Part shown: positions 44,586 through 55,195 of the stretch, piece after piece
Numbering within the stretch: the first letter of the stretch is position 1
Layout: each line of letters starts with the position of its first letter
Source: Tipula vernalis
Lineage: Eukaryota; Arthropoda; Insecta; Diptera; Tipulidae
Assembly (NCBI GenBank): GCA_958295665.1
Contig: OY282558.1
Location: 189,957,586-190,021,585 of the forward strand
DNA: 64,000 bases
Direction of reading: 5' to 3'
Made by a program: the position numbers and the translations under genes
The notes under the pieces: generated by a model
What the model was told of the DNA's origin: nothing
The model's database searches: none
What the model saw: only the letters and a program-made list of their open reading frames with translations

Positions 44586-46040
44586 ATGTCTAAACAAGTA
44601 AAAAATAATAAGGATGATGACGCTCCTAAAGCGTCATATACCAGCGATTGTTCCGCGGTGGTGTTCGAGGGCCTCGGTCCTCTTTCCGCTGTGGGACTCT
44701 CGATGAGTGGTCTATCGGATGGGGAGCTCCGTTCGGGGATTGAGAAATTAGTTCTCAACTCCGACATGGACACCTCAGGAGATGAGAACTCGAACTCCGT
44801 AAGTGGGGGTATCGCCTCTGTGAAAGCAGGGGGGAGCAAAGTCGTCGGGGAGGACCCGAAAGGAACTGTCAGCAGCACTGACAAACCTTCCGCGGCTCCT
44901 CGCGTGAAAATGTGTGGGGCCGCGAAGAAGCGGTACAGGAGGCTTCTTGCTGAGGGCAAACCGCCCGGAAGCGAGACAAGGCTTCTGGCGATGCGGCCAC
45001 AAAGGGAGTCTTGTGCTCCCGCAGAGGCCCCACCGTCAAAGAGGATCCGCTCGGATGAGGGTACTCCACCGGCACAAAAGAAGGCCAGGGGAGAGGAATC
45101 TGTCCCGACGGTCTCGGGTTCTGCGGTCCGGTCTGGACTTACCTTCAGGCAGGCTGCGGAGTCGGAGATAGTTGGGATCTTGCCCACTGGTTTTCCAGAG
45201 GTTGTCCTCACTGGAGAGCAGCTAAAGGCTGTCCAGGAGGGCATCCTAGATAAGGTGCTAGAGCAGGAGGCCAAGGAGCTTAAACCCAAGTTCCTTGGCA
45301 GTCAGCTTCGGCCTGGTTGGCTGGTACTAACCTGTGCTGACCGGGCCACTGTTCAGTGGCTCAGGGAGGCCATAGGTTTTATCAAGCCATGGGAGGGTGC
45401 GCAGCTGATCGTGGCCGAGGCGGAAAACCTGCCTCGAGCCAGGATTGTGTTCGGCACCTTCCCAAATAGTGCTGAATTGCCCACAGAAAAGCTTTTTGGG
45501 TTTATAAAAAGCCAAAATGAGGGCATGCAGGCGATCAACTGGAGAGTGATCAGGAGAGAGGCGAAAGGCTCTTCGGCCTTTTTCACGTTCTCTATGGACC
45601 ACTCTTCAGTTGAGAAGCTCAAGCGGGTTGGCTTTAAGGTCAACTATAAGTTTGGGACTGTACAATTGCATCCCAAGGGTGGTCAGAGCGGAGCTAAGCC
45701 GGCTTCTGTCGGCGGGACCCAAGTGGTGAAGCCTGTAGAAGCTACGGTAGCGGCACCTGTAGCTAAGACCACCGGGGTGACCGCCCTCTCCAGGAGACAG
45801 GTGAGGAGAAGGCGGGAAAGGGAGAGGAAGGCGTCAGGGGTTCCGCGGGGGAAGGCCTCACAAGGACTCCCCCCGTGCAAGCCACTGGTTAGGCCTGGAG
45901 GCTCTCAGGCAGCGGGGGCCAGCAGAACGGCGATGGAGGACACTGGTCAGCCATCGGCCGGACAAAGAATGCATGCGGGTGGTAGCGGTGCTGAAAAGGA
46001 GGCTGAGCAGGGCCTTCAGAAGGGGCCTTCGGTAAAGTGA
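44586..46040 (+). CDS. Loa-like LINE ORF1 (gag-like, DUF4780)
   Basis: 484 codons with no stop, starting MSKQVKNNKDDDAPK. Residues 1-190 are acidic and then basic, low-complexity and Ser/Gly-rich, with nuclear-localisation-like clusters (AAKKRYRRL, SKRIRS). From about 190 to 350 lies a DUF4780-like globular domain (LTFRQAAESEIVGI, PGWLVLTCADRATVQWL, IVFGTFPNS). The C-terminus is Arg-rich (RRQVRRRRERERK), suited to RNA binding. No CCHC knuckle is seen. Its product would coat element RNA. The stop TGA overlaps the ORF2 frame. The start is supported by the preceding AATAAAATG context and absence of an earlier in-frame Met. Confidence 0.85.
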   Translation: MSKQVKNNKDDDAPKASYTSDCSAVVFEGLGPLSAVGLSMSGLSDGELRSGIEKLVLNSDMDTSGDENSNSVSGGIASVKAGGSKVVGEDPKGTVSSTDKPSAAPRVKMCGAAKKRYRRLLAEGKPPGSETRLLAMRPQRESCAPAEAPPSKRIRSDEGTPPAQKKARGEESVPTVSGSAVRSGLTFRQAAESEIVGILPTGFPEVVLTGEQLKAVQEGILDKVLEQEAKELKPKFLGSQLRPGWLVLTCADRATVQWLREAIGFIKPWEGAQLIVAEAENLPRARIVFGTFPNSAELPTEKLFGFIKSQNEGMQAINWRVIRREAKGSSAFFTFSMDHSSVEKLKRVGFKVNYKFGTVQLHPKGGQSGAKPASVGGTQVVKPVEATVAAPVAKTTGVTALSRRQVRRRRERERKASGVPRGKASQGLPPCKPLVRPGGSQAAGASRTAMEDTGQPSAGQRMHAGGSGAEKEAEQGLQKGPSVK

Positions 46041-49000
46041 AGGCACACATCGCCTGCCTGCAGATAAACCTGCATCATGCAAAGGCGTCTTCGGACGTCC
46101 TTTGTCGCAGGTTTATCTGCCAAAACATTGGCATGGCTCTAATCCAGGAGCCATGGGTGATTGGTAACCAGATTAGAGGTATACCAAATCAAGTGGGTAA
46201 GTTAGTTTATCATAACGGAACTCAGAGTCCAAGAGCGGCCGTTGTTGGCCAGTTCGCAAATTAATCTTATTCCTATTTCAGAGTTCATCTCCAGGGACTT
46301 GGTTGCAGTAATGGTGGAGGTTCTGGGTGAAAGAGGCAAACAGGAGGCTATAATGGCCTCCGCCTACTTTCCTGGAGACTCAGAGTTAATTCCTCCACTT
46401 GAAGTTAGGCGGCTCATAGCTCATTGCAAACGCAATGGGCTGGCCTACCTGATAGGATGCGATGCAAACGCGCACCACACGGTGTGGGGTAGCACGGACA
46501 TCAATAACAGGGGTGAGTACCTTTTTGAATTTCTGATCTCAAATAATGTAGACATTGTCAATAGGGGAAGGAAACCTACTTTTATAAATGCGATTAGGCA
46601 AGAGGTCCTAGATCTGACACTTGCTAGTCCGCATTTTAGCGACTTGGCCAAAAACTGGCATGTGTCTGAAGAAGCCTCATTATCGGATCACTTGCACATC
46701 AGATTCGATTTGGCGGCTGAGACCATGCAGCGGCAGGAAATCAGAATTCCAAAACTGACCGACTGGGACTCTTATAGAGCCTCACTCGGATCAGAAATGC
46801 CCTCGGTTGTGGGGAACATAGAGTCTCCAGAGGGTTTGGAGATCTGTTCAAACCAGCTGCATAATTCTATACACTTGGCTTACGAGAACAGCTGCCCAGT
46901 TAAGCGAAGAGAGTCCACAAAGATGGTCCCTTGGTGGAACGGGACGCTGGGTAAACTGAGGAAAAAATCGAGAAGATTATTTAACAAGGCTAAACGCACC
47001 GGTGAATGGGGCGAGTATAAGATGGCCTTGACGGAATATAATCTCGAACTAAGGAGATCCAAAAGGGCTACCTGGAGGAATTTCTGTGAGGGAATCAATG
47101 AATTGCCCTCTGCAGCTCGTCTCCAGAAAGTCCTTTCCAGGGATCATTCAAATGGTTTAGGACTTCTCCAGAAGCAAGATGGGGGGTTCACTGAAAACCG
47201 GAAGGAAACCTTAGAGGTACTGTTAGAGACCCACTTTCCGGATTCAGTAGTGGTAGGAGCCCAAGAGGACTCATATTATCCTTCGAGTGAGGTGGCCTAT
47301 TCGCCTCACAGTAGGATCTGGAGTCTCTCTGGGAAAATTTTCACACCCAGCAAGGTTCGATGGGCTATTGGGTCTTTCAAACCTTTCAAATCCGCTGGAG
47401 GGGATGGTATCTTTCCAGCTTTACTTCAAAAAGGTATTGAGGAAATACTCCCCAGCTTGATCCAGATGTTTCGGGCAAGTTATGCTTTTAACTATATTCC
47501 GAAACTGTGGAGGAAAGTAAATGTGGTCTTTATACCAAAGGGCGGGGGTCGTCCAGACACCCAGGCCAGGGCATATCGGCCAATTAGCCTCACATCGTTT
47601 CTTTTGAAGACGATGGAAAAAATCCTGGACTATCAAATAAGAAGTGAGGTCCATGGAAAGAATCCGCTGCATCGGGACCAGTTTGCGTATCAAACTGGTA
47701 AATCCACGGTTATGGCCCTTAGCGGGCTAGTCACGAGGATTGAAAAAGCAGTGACATATAAAGAAATTGCCCTTTGTGCCTTTGTGGACATTGAGGGGGC
47801 GTTTGATAATACCTCCTATGGATCTATAGAGAGGGCAGCAATGGGAAAAAGGGTTCCACTTTCCACAATTAGGTGGATCCGTTCCATGCTGGAACATCGT
47901 GAGGTTACTGCCAGACTAGGTGGCGAATCAGTAACCATCAAGGCCGTAAAGGGCTGTCCCCAAGGAGGGGTATTATCTCCTCTTTTGTGGTCATTGGTTA
48001 TTGACAGACTACTGGTCCTTCTGAGTAGCCATGGGTTTGATGTCCAGGGCTATGCGGATGATGTGGCTATCATAATCAGAGGCAAGTTTGATGAGGTCAT
48101 TTCTGATCGCATGCAAAATGCACTCAATATAATATGGCAGTGGTGTTACCAGGAAGGACTCAGTGTCAATCCAAGCAAAACTGTCATTGTTCCTTTTACG
48201 AGGAGGACAAAGCTTGCGCTTACAGCTCCCTCGTTAAACGGTACTACTATTCCTTTTTCCAGCGAGGTTAAATATCTAGGGGTTATCCTAGATCAAAGAC
48301 TGAACTGGAACCAACATTTGTTGAAAGTTCAAAATAGAGCCATCAAGGCTCTCTGGGCCTGTCAAAGACTCTATGGGCGTACTTGGGGACTACAACCAAA
48401 AATGATTTACTGGTCATTTCTTACAATCATTAGGCCTATGGTCACCTACGCATCGGTTGTATGGTGGCCTAAAACTGAGCAGAAGACAACGCAAACCTTA
48501 TTGAATAAGGTTCAGCGTGTAGCCTGCATCGGTGTTACGGGCTCAATGAAGTCGTGTCCAACCGCGGGGGTGGAGACACTTCTAGGACTGACACCGTTAC
48601 ACCTGCATATTAAAAAGGACGCTGCAAGTATGGCCCTGAAAATGCAGGCGGAAGGAAATATCAAGCCAGGCAATATGGTGGGTCATATGGAAATCCTTAA
48701 GGAATTTCAGACAGACCCTACCATAGGAATGCCTTCCGACTGTATGCCAGCTAAACTGGACTTCCACAAACCATTCTGTGTTAGGTTACCTGACCGGGAT
48801 GTGTGGAGGGCAGGTGGACCATCATTTGAGCGAGGGTCCATGGTATGGTTTACAGATGGATCAAAAACGGAAGATGGGGCGGGGATAGGAATACACGGGA
48901 GTGGCACTACCCTCTCGAAGTCCTTGGGTACCAATGCCACCGTTTTTCAAGCAGAAGTACATGCTATAGAACTTTGCGCTAGGTTAGGCATAGCAAAAGG

Positions 49001-49673
49001 CCTAAACGATGCAAAGATTTATATTGTATCAGATAGCCAATCAGCCTTAAAAGCTCTTAGGTCTTGTACCGTTGAGTCAAGGCTGGTATGGGATTGTCTG
49101 AAGGTTATTAAACATCTGGCAGGCTCAAATAAGGTAACACTTATGTGGGTGCCAGGTCATACTGGAATCGAAGGAAACGAGGCAGCTGATGGCCTCGCCC
49201 GTGAGGGTTCTGTCTCTCCATTTTTTGGACCAGAACCCTTCTGCGGTGTCACTAAGGGACACCTTAGAGCAGCGGTAAAACGCTGGGAGGATGTTCAAAA
49301 GTCCTCCTACTGGCGCAGAATTCCAGGTTTACGGCAGGCGAAGAAATTTATATCACCTTCGTCTGTCAGGGTTAAGGAGTGTCTTGAACTTAGAAAACCT
49401 GAGTTGAGGCTGCTTACTGGCTTCCTCACAGGTCATGTCCCCTAAAGGTATCACCTTAAGAAGATGGGCCTAAGTACGACAGATGGATGCCGCTTCTGCG
49501 GTCTGGAAGCGGAATCAGCGGAACATGTTCTGTGCCATTGCCCAGCCATTTTCCAGCAAAGACTGCAACATCTAGGAGGGAGAACAATGAGCCCGGATAG
49601 TATGTATCTTGTACCGGCCAGTAGTATTGTCAGATTCATTAAGAGCCTGAATATTGACTGGACGGATAATTAA
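46037..49673 (+). pseudogene. Loa-like LINE ORF2: endonuclease, RT, RNase H (two lesions)
   Basis: The frame opens at the ORF1 stop (GTGA overlap) with no nearby ATG. The endonuclease starts ACLQINLHHAKAS and ALIQEPW. A one-base insertion near 46240 shifts the frame; the sister copy is intact there. The main frame runs 46242-49445 (1067 codons) and has CDANAHH (residues 74-78), SDH (148-150), RT Asp 516, YADD 604-607, and RNase H FTDGSK (Asp 871), Glu 905, Asp 931, and the HTGIEGNEAAD block with His 973 and Asp 983. A Leu-to-stop change at 49443 cuts off the last ~75 codons, which include the C-terminal CRFCGLEAESAEHVLCHC zinc motif. The sister copy has Leu there. All catalytic residues are kept. 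Confidence 0.88.
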
Positions 49674-49755
49674 GTAGGGTCCAGCACAATAGATCTTTTA
49701 GGTCGCGGTGCGAGGTGGCTTATCGCCCACATGGCCCTCCAGTAAATAATAATAA
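49674..49755 (+). other. 3' UTR and AAT-type tail of the Loa-like LINE
   Basis: About 80 bp of 3' UTR ending CCCTCCAGTAAATAATAATAA, joined directly to the 14-bp duplication. It ends in a short tri-nucleotide tail with no poly(A). Confidence 0.75.
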
Positions 49756-49848
49756 TAACGTTGTAATTTTAGTGTTGCCTACTTAAATAACATTTTTTTT
49801 TTTTTTGAGATGAAAGTCTAGGCTAACTTCACATACAATTTAGTTAAT

Positions 49849-52252
49849 TTATAATCTTTTAATATTAATTAAATTAATTTAAGTTAATGCAATTTATAAT
49901 ACCCTGTAAAAAAATAATGATACCTAAATAAATTATTTGATTTGGATTATATAATGCCGTTTCCGATTCAACTCAAACTTACTCTATTATACGAAGTATA
50001 AGAATCCTATTTGAGTCGAATACACTTAGATTTTTGTTGAGTTTGTATAGTTCGTGTTTTATCAAGAAAACTATAGTTGTCTCATGAATACAAAAAACAC
50101 AAATAGAGAAAACAACACCAAAATAAAAATAACTGAATCTGATATACTAAACCACCAACACACATTGAAGGTAAATATTTTTCTACAATCTTCCATGTGC
50201 GTAGCAGGAGACGTAACAGGTTTTCATTATATTATATACAAATAATACTCTTATAGCGAACATACAAACATTCCTGTTCTATGTATCGAGATACAGGAAA
50301 ATAATTGTGACGACTATACCAAAACCAACAAAAATGTCTCTCTGTTTTTGTTGTTGTTTAAATATTATATGACAAAAACCAATAATATATAGTACATTTC
50401 CTTGATAGGATCTGTGTAAAGAGCGAACGAGACGGCCTTTATAAACATTTTTGTTGGTTTTGCTATGTATCAAGCTTCTAAAATATATTTGTGTCGATTG
50501 TACATAAAATAAAACACAAGAACACATTCAGGTATGCGTAAAAATAAAATCAGATATGAAATTAACTACGACGAATATCAAATTAAGTTAAAATCAAATT
50601 TAATACGATCCAATTATTCGATTTTAGTAATTAAATTCCATGTACAACCACACAAAAATTAAAATCATGCACTTAATCAAGAAATCAATAATATTGATTT
50701 CTTTATCTATAAATATAAAACATTGCCTGATAAATGCATCCCGGTGGATTGCATTTTCCAAATTTACACTTTAATTAGTATTAAGAAAAAAAAATTAAAT
50801 AAAATTACATTTTTGAAGAGGATAGAAAAAACACGTCTATTCTCTTCGAAGAACATTTGCTTACCTTTACTTTGATGACAATCCGCTTTGAAAAAAAAAA
50901 AAAAAACTATCTACACTGGAATGAAAAAAGACAATATTTTTTTGTTGTTGTTGTTGTTTTTCAAGAAACAGAGTGGCAAATAAAATGTCCTGTGTATTGT
51001 ATATATTACTATACAAAAAGAAAAATAATCCGAATCCGAAAACGGATATAAATTTGGGCAGCGGGGATATAAGACATCTATCTCGCTGTAAATTTTGCGG
51101 TAGCGTATAACAAGCGACTTTATTAACAAAAAGGATATAACAGAGGTGTTGGTTGACTTGGGTTATTTAGGAAACCCGTCTGTTTACAAAAAAATATCGA
51201 AAAAAGGAACAAAAATTTGATAAATGTTTACAGAACAGAGAGATATGTAAATTCATATTTATGTTAGCCACCTTTACAAATTGATTTCTCAAATAATGTT
51301 CTTTTTTATGCTAACATTTATATTTGAACGTACACACGTCACTCATTCGGTGGTTGCCATATCAAAATAGACTTGTATTGAAATTTACATGTTTATGATT
51401 TTATGTACTGTACAAACATATAAATACATATAGAAATACATAAATAGTTGCCAAGCAAGAAAGTTACACCACAATCTAGACACAAAATATCAAAAAATTT
51501 AAAAAAACCTAACAAGTTCAATGTTTTTCCTTTTGTGTTAGATATATTTTCCCAATTTTGTTCTATTTGTCGTTTTCTATAATCTTCGTGATAAGAATTT
51601 TAATGATGATACATTTTTTTTTGTAAAGCAAACGATATTTTTACGAACTTGTTCTGTATATTTTTTTTTTCATTGCCAGTTCGTGCTAAAAATATTGTAA
51701 TTTTTTTTCAATAATTTTACGGAAAATTGATTTTTTAATTGAAACAAATTTAGCGGTTAAAAAATTTCATCAGGTATGTATGTACATTAGAAATTATGTT
51801 GTATACACGTTTCATAAAAAGATCGACAAGAGAATATGGTACGATATAAAATGAATTGTATCACATCTTACATACACTAATGCCTGCATACTTATATGTG
51901 GGTATTTTTATGACATAAATTAGGACAATGTTGAACATGAGCTAAACATTTTCAGGGCTTCCTTAAATTTGATTAGATCAATTAAAAAATGAATTTATGC
52001 GTACATTTTTGGTGAAGAGTTAGGGGTTGTTGAGTGACGGCTAATATTTATTTATAAATTGTTCAAGTTAATATCTTAGTTAAAATATTAAAACAAAAAA
52101 AAAATTTTACAAAAATTCTAACGGATAGCAAGATGACCTTATTATTCTGATCGTAGTTTCAGTCTAAACTAAATTTGTGAAACTTAATTGTATGGTTTTA
52201 GAGTCTCTCATATGGAACAAAATCCAACGGAGAAACGTACATTTATTAGTAA
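49849..52252. other. AT-rich intergenic DNA
   Basis: No gene found. Short frames such as 50279-50527 (-) and 50857-51051 (+) are low-complexity. There are a GTT microsatellite (50943-50958) and several homopolymer runs. Nothing can be assigned. Confidence 0.5.
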
Positions 52253-52560
52253 CTAGCTGAAGTACCCGGTGTTGTTCGGGTTTAATAAAATATTTTTATT
52301 TTAGCAAAGATGGCACCAACATCTCATTTTTTTTTAAATTAACTAAAATCGTTTTTTCAGTGTACTCTTCAAAAGGTTGTAAAACATAATTTAACTCCCG
52401 CAAATTAAAGAGACCACCCCCTTTAGAAAAAATTGGTGGAGGCACCTAGACCAAGGGGATAGACCCCTTCAAAAATACTACAAAAACCTGCTAATTTTCT
52501 TAAGAAACCGCTACGCAAAGTTTAAATCTGGTTGGATGAACGGTGTAAAAATGTATTGCA
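52253..52560 (+). repeat. Probable retroposon fragment with TAGCTGAAGTACCCGGTGTT start
   Basis: It begins CTAGCTGAAGTACCCGGTGTTGTTCGGG, close to the CTAGCTGACCCGGCAAACGTTGTTTTGCC-type dispersed sequence found in many insect genomes. It ends with CGCAAAGTTTAAATCTGGTTGGATGAACGG, a typical translated 3' part of such repeats. It is non-autonomous and the parent LINE is unresolved. Confidence 0.45.
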
Positions 52561-53268
52561 TTGGTGTACTCTTTTAAAATGAAAAAAATTCAAAGTTTCA
52601 AATTAACAGTTAAAAATTTGAATTTCTATTAATTTTCGGAATTGTCATATGCTTATATATTTGATATATTTGAATTTAAGAACAAAAGTCCAAAGACCAT
52701 TAATTTTTCACAAATACATTGTCGTAAAAGTCGGAATTGAAAGATGCACGCCACTCAATTTGCTGGTGATTTGAAAGGCACCACTAATCTACAACTCATC
52801 GTGCCTTGACATCTGATACCCATAAGAAAGAAGAACTTTTTCATATAAATAATGTAAGATGTTTAAATTCAGCAAATTAAAAGCAGGCCCCAAGTAACAA
52901 TTTGATAGGTAAATTGTCCTACACAGCAAAAAAAAGCTGTTACAACGTCGTGAAATCCGAAAAATTACACAAATTAGTTATAAATGTTAAATAGATATAT
53001 AATAAGTTTTTAAAACGTTGTGGCAATTAATAAAAAACTAATTAGCTTAAGTTGGTATATAAGACATTCCAACCGCGATTTTGTTATACGCCATAAAGCA
53101 AAACAGTCGGGAGAAAAGCAATTTTGCTGTGGTAATCAACTAAACAAGTTTAACAGCTATAGTACTTTATTTATTTTATTGTGTAATTTTCAAACATATT
53201 TGCATTTAATCAAAATTACTGTTAAAATAACAAAATAGTTAGAAAACAAGTCTAAAAGAAATTTATCA
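52561..53268. other. AT-rich DNA before the second gypsy element
   Basis: No recognisable gene. The 72-codon frame at 53020-53238 matches nothing I know. Confidence 0.5.
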
Positions 53269-53272
53269 GTAA

Positions 53273-53711
53273 TGTAAACACTTGCCCAAAAATTCACCAA
53301 GCGTCAGAATAATTATTATAGTAATTATTCTCACGTGATTCACTAGCTTACTCCCTTGACGCCCTGTTATTGGCTGCTGCTACTCAACTAACTCGACCGT
53401 TATCTAATTTCTCCCCTCTTTCTATATACATATATATTCGTTCGTCCACTTTCGTCGTCCATCGGTATTCGTCGTGTACATGTTGTTGTATTCTACTCTA
53501 TCGTTTATACCGGCGATGATTAGTCTCAGTAGTAGTATTCTAATCCTCTTTCCCCTATATACTTGTCTATATATCTTCCTATAAACCCTACAACCGACCC
53601 AATCAGTATTTCACCGCGCCAACCGTCAAAAGGAGAGAGCAATGTGAAATCACCATGCCCTAAACACCAAATACGCCAACTTCGAACTGAAGGGATTTTT
53701 CAGTCATTACA
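53273..53711 (-). repeat. 3' LTR of the second gypsy element
   Basis: 439 bp. It starts TGTAAACACTTGCCC and ends CAGTCATTACA on the + strand. Confidence 0.92.
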
Positions 53712-54157
53712 GCTCGGCCAACCTACTATTTCACTGCCCCCAGTGAACTTCAACACATGCCTCATATATTGTTCACTCAGCATCAGTCAGACTGTGTTAT
53801 ACGAGCATCAGGTCCAGCTTTGACCTCTGAGCAATCATTTACAGCTTTAATTGCTACGCTTCCCTTGTTATCACCGTCTCACTGAACGTCGGTTCTACAG
53901 CATACCCCGATCACCAACTATAACAAAAGAATTGACCCCCATGAATTTCACATAATTCATGCGTGGTATTTACAGCCATAGTTTTCGTTCATATTCAGCA
54001 TAATGAACAGGAAAGCTTAAAAACGAACACGCGTAACTTTCTTCAATTACACAACAATATTTTATTCAGTTAACATAATAATTGAATTAATTCAGCAGCT
54101 CAAATTATATAATGTAATAAAATTCAATAATTTTCATAAAATTTTTTTTCTTTTTTT
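53712..54157 (-). other. 3' non-coding region of the second gypsy element
   Basis: About 445 bp between the integrase stop and the 3' LTR. It is AT-rich towards 54157. No env ORF is seen. A weak purine run (GGGGGCAGTGAAATAG in element sense) may be the polypurine tract. Confidence 0.5.
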
Positions 54158-55195
54158 TTACTCCATATCCATGGTGTCTGAATCTTCGTTTCGATCATCT
54201 GAGTCGTCATCAAAGTTTAAATCCTCTAATTTACACCAAGGTTTCATCCGATCTGCCGACTGAACGCCCTCATACGGTTTTTGCGTAATCTGAGTGTTGT
54301 TTGTGTCTGTGACTACATATCTATCGTTATCAAGCACCGTTTTAATCTGGTATGGTCCCCTGTATCGAGGTTGAGTTTTTTTCGAAACCCCGGCCAGTGG
54401 TTGCTGCCTGATCAATATAAGGTCTCCCTCTTCGTACGTCCTTGGAGATCGGTGAGTTGCATTGAATCTGTCAGCATATTTCGTTTGCTTCTTTAACATT
54501 TGCTGACATATTCGATCCCTCAATTCAACCATGGAAACATTAGTTTCAATCTCACCATGCAACTCTTCTTGTAAAGCAATCAAAAGTTTATTCTTCAATA
54601 TACTTTTAGGCGTATAACTCAATAATAGTTGTTGCGGAGATTCACCAGTCACCGAATGCTTTAGAATATTAATTCCCCATTGGATTGCTGTAATGTGTTT
54701 ATCCCAATCAATTCCTTCGGCATCAGTTGACATTGCTGATATAGCTGGAGAAATGGTTCGAAAATATCTCTTAATTTGTCCATTTGCCCTAGGAGTTTGA
54801 ACAGCTGTTGCTACATGTTGGATTGCGTTCTCTTCACAATATTTTCCAAACTCTTTAGACATAAACGATGTTCCTCGATCCGTGATAATCCTTGTGGGCA
54901 TACCAAAGTATTGCGTAGCTTCATCTAACATCTTAATAACCAGTCCTGTTTTCGTGGTTCTTACAGGTTTTAAAATTAGGAATTTGGTGAATGTGCAAAC
55001 GATCCCTAAAACATACAAATTCCCGCTTTTGCTCTTAGGGAACGGTCCCGCGTGATCCATATGAATGGTGTGAAATGGAATTGGTTCTCTCTCCACCACA
55101 TGTAAGGTATAATTCGTTTCATCCCTTCCACGTTGATGATATAGGCATTCCACACAGTTGGCTATATATCTTCTCACAACTGATCTATCTCTCAT
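54158..55195 (-). pseudogene. gypsy integrase, N-terminally deleted with Glu-to-Lys change
   Basis: A 345-codon open frame beginning in the second half of the zinc domain (NCVECLYHQRG, the CC pair). The His-His half and linker after RNase H are absent, and the upstream frame ends in LVHL plus stop. The core has HMDHAGPF (Asp 47) and IITDRGTSF (Asp 106). Thirty-six residues later, where Glu is expected, the frame has ANGQIKRYFRT, i.e. Lys 142 (codon AAG, one base from GAG). The C-terminal part has the EEGDLILIRQQPLAG and RYRGPYQIKTVL blocks of a gypsy integrase tail. Missing HH and catalytic Glu should abolish strand transfer. Confidence 0.85.

Larger units (their letters stand above)
44134..49755 (+). 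mobile_element. Full-length Loa-like non-LTR retrotransposon
   Basis: A 5622-bp LINE inserted in the foldback arm, flanked by a perfect 14-bp target duplication TAACGTTGTAATTT (44120-44133 and 49756-49769). It has a 450-bp 5' UTR, ORF1 with a DUF4780-type domain, ORF2 with endonuclease, RT and RNase H, and a 3' end in an AAT-type tail. The presence of RNase H together with DUF4780 fits the Loa branch; R1 or I-group relatives remain possible. ORF2 has one frameshift and one premature stop, so the copy is probably inactive although recent. A much more damaged sister copy lies at 22157-26930. Confidence 0.9.
42619..49836. mobile_element. Foldback element with Tc1/mariner core, split by a LINE
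   Basis: Two inverted arms of about 505-510 bp (42619-43124, and 43690-44133 plus 49770-49836) enclose a loop with a transposase fragment. Without the LINE and one duplicate it measures about 1.58 kb. The ends read GTATGYGAAGTTAGCCYAGACTTT. The AAGTTAGCCCAG core equals the outer end of the MULE at 3392, so this may be a non-autonomous relative. Flanking sequences AGTTTAGTTAAT (42607-42618) and AATTTAGTTAAT (49837-49848) form an 11/12-bp direct repeat, a plausible target duplication. Within each arm the block GATGTTTCTTTTCCGGAAAC plus about 45 bp occurs twice in direct order. Confidence 0.75.

Noticed and set aside
44516..45289. 257-codon - strand open frame
   Set aside because: Antisense to ORF1 of the LINE, which has a known domain and an intact frame; GC-rich codon bias keeps the other strand open.
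54281..54496. + strand frames inside the second gypsy element
   Set aside because: Shadows of the - strand pol/integrase.
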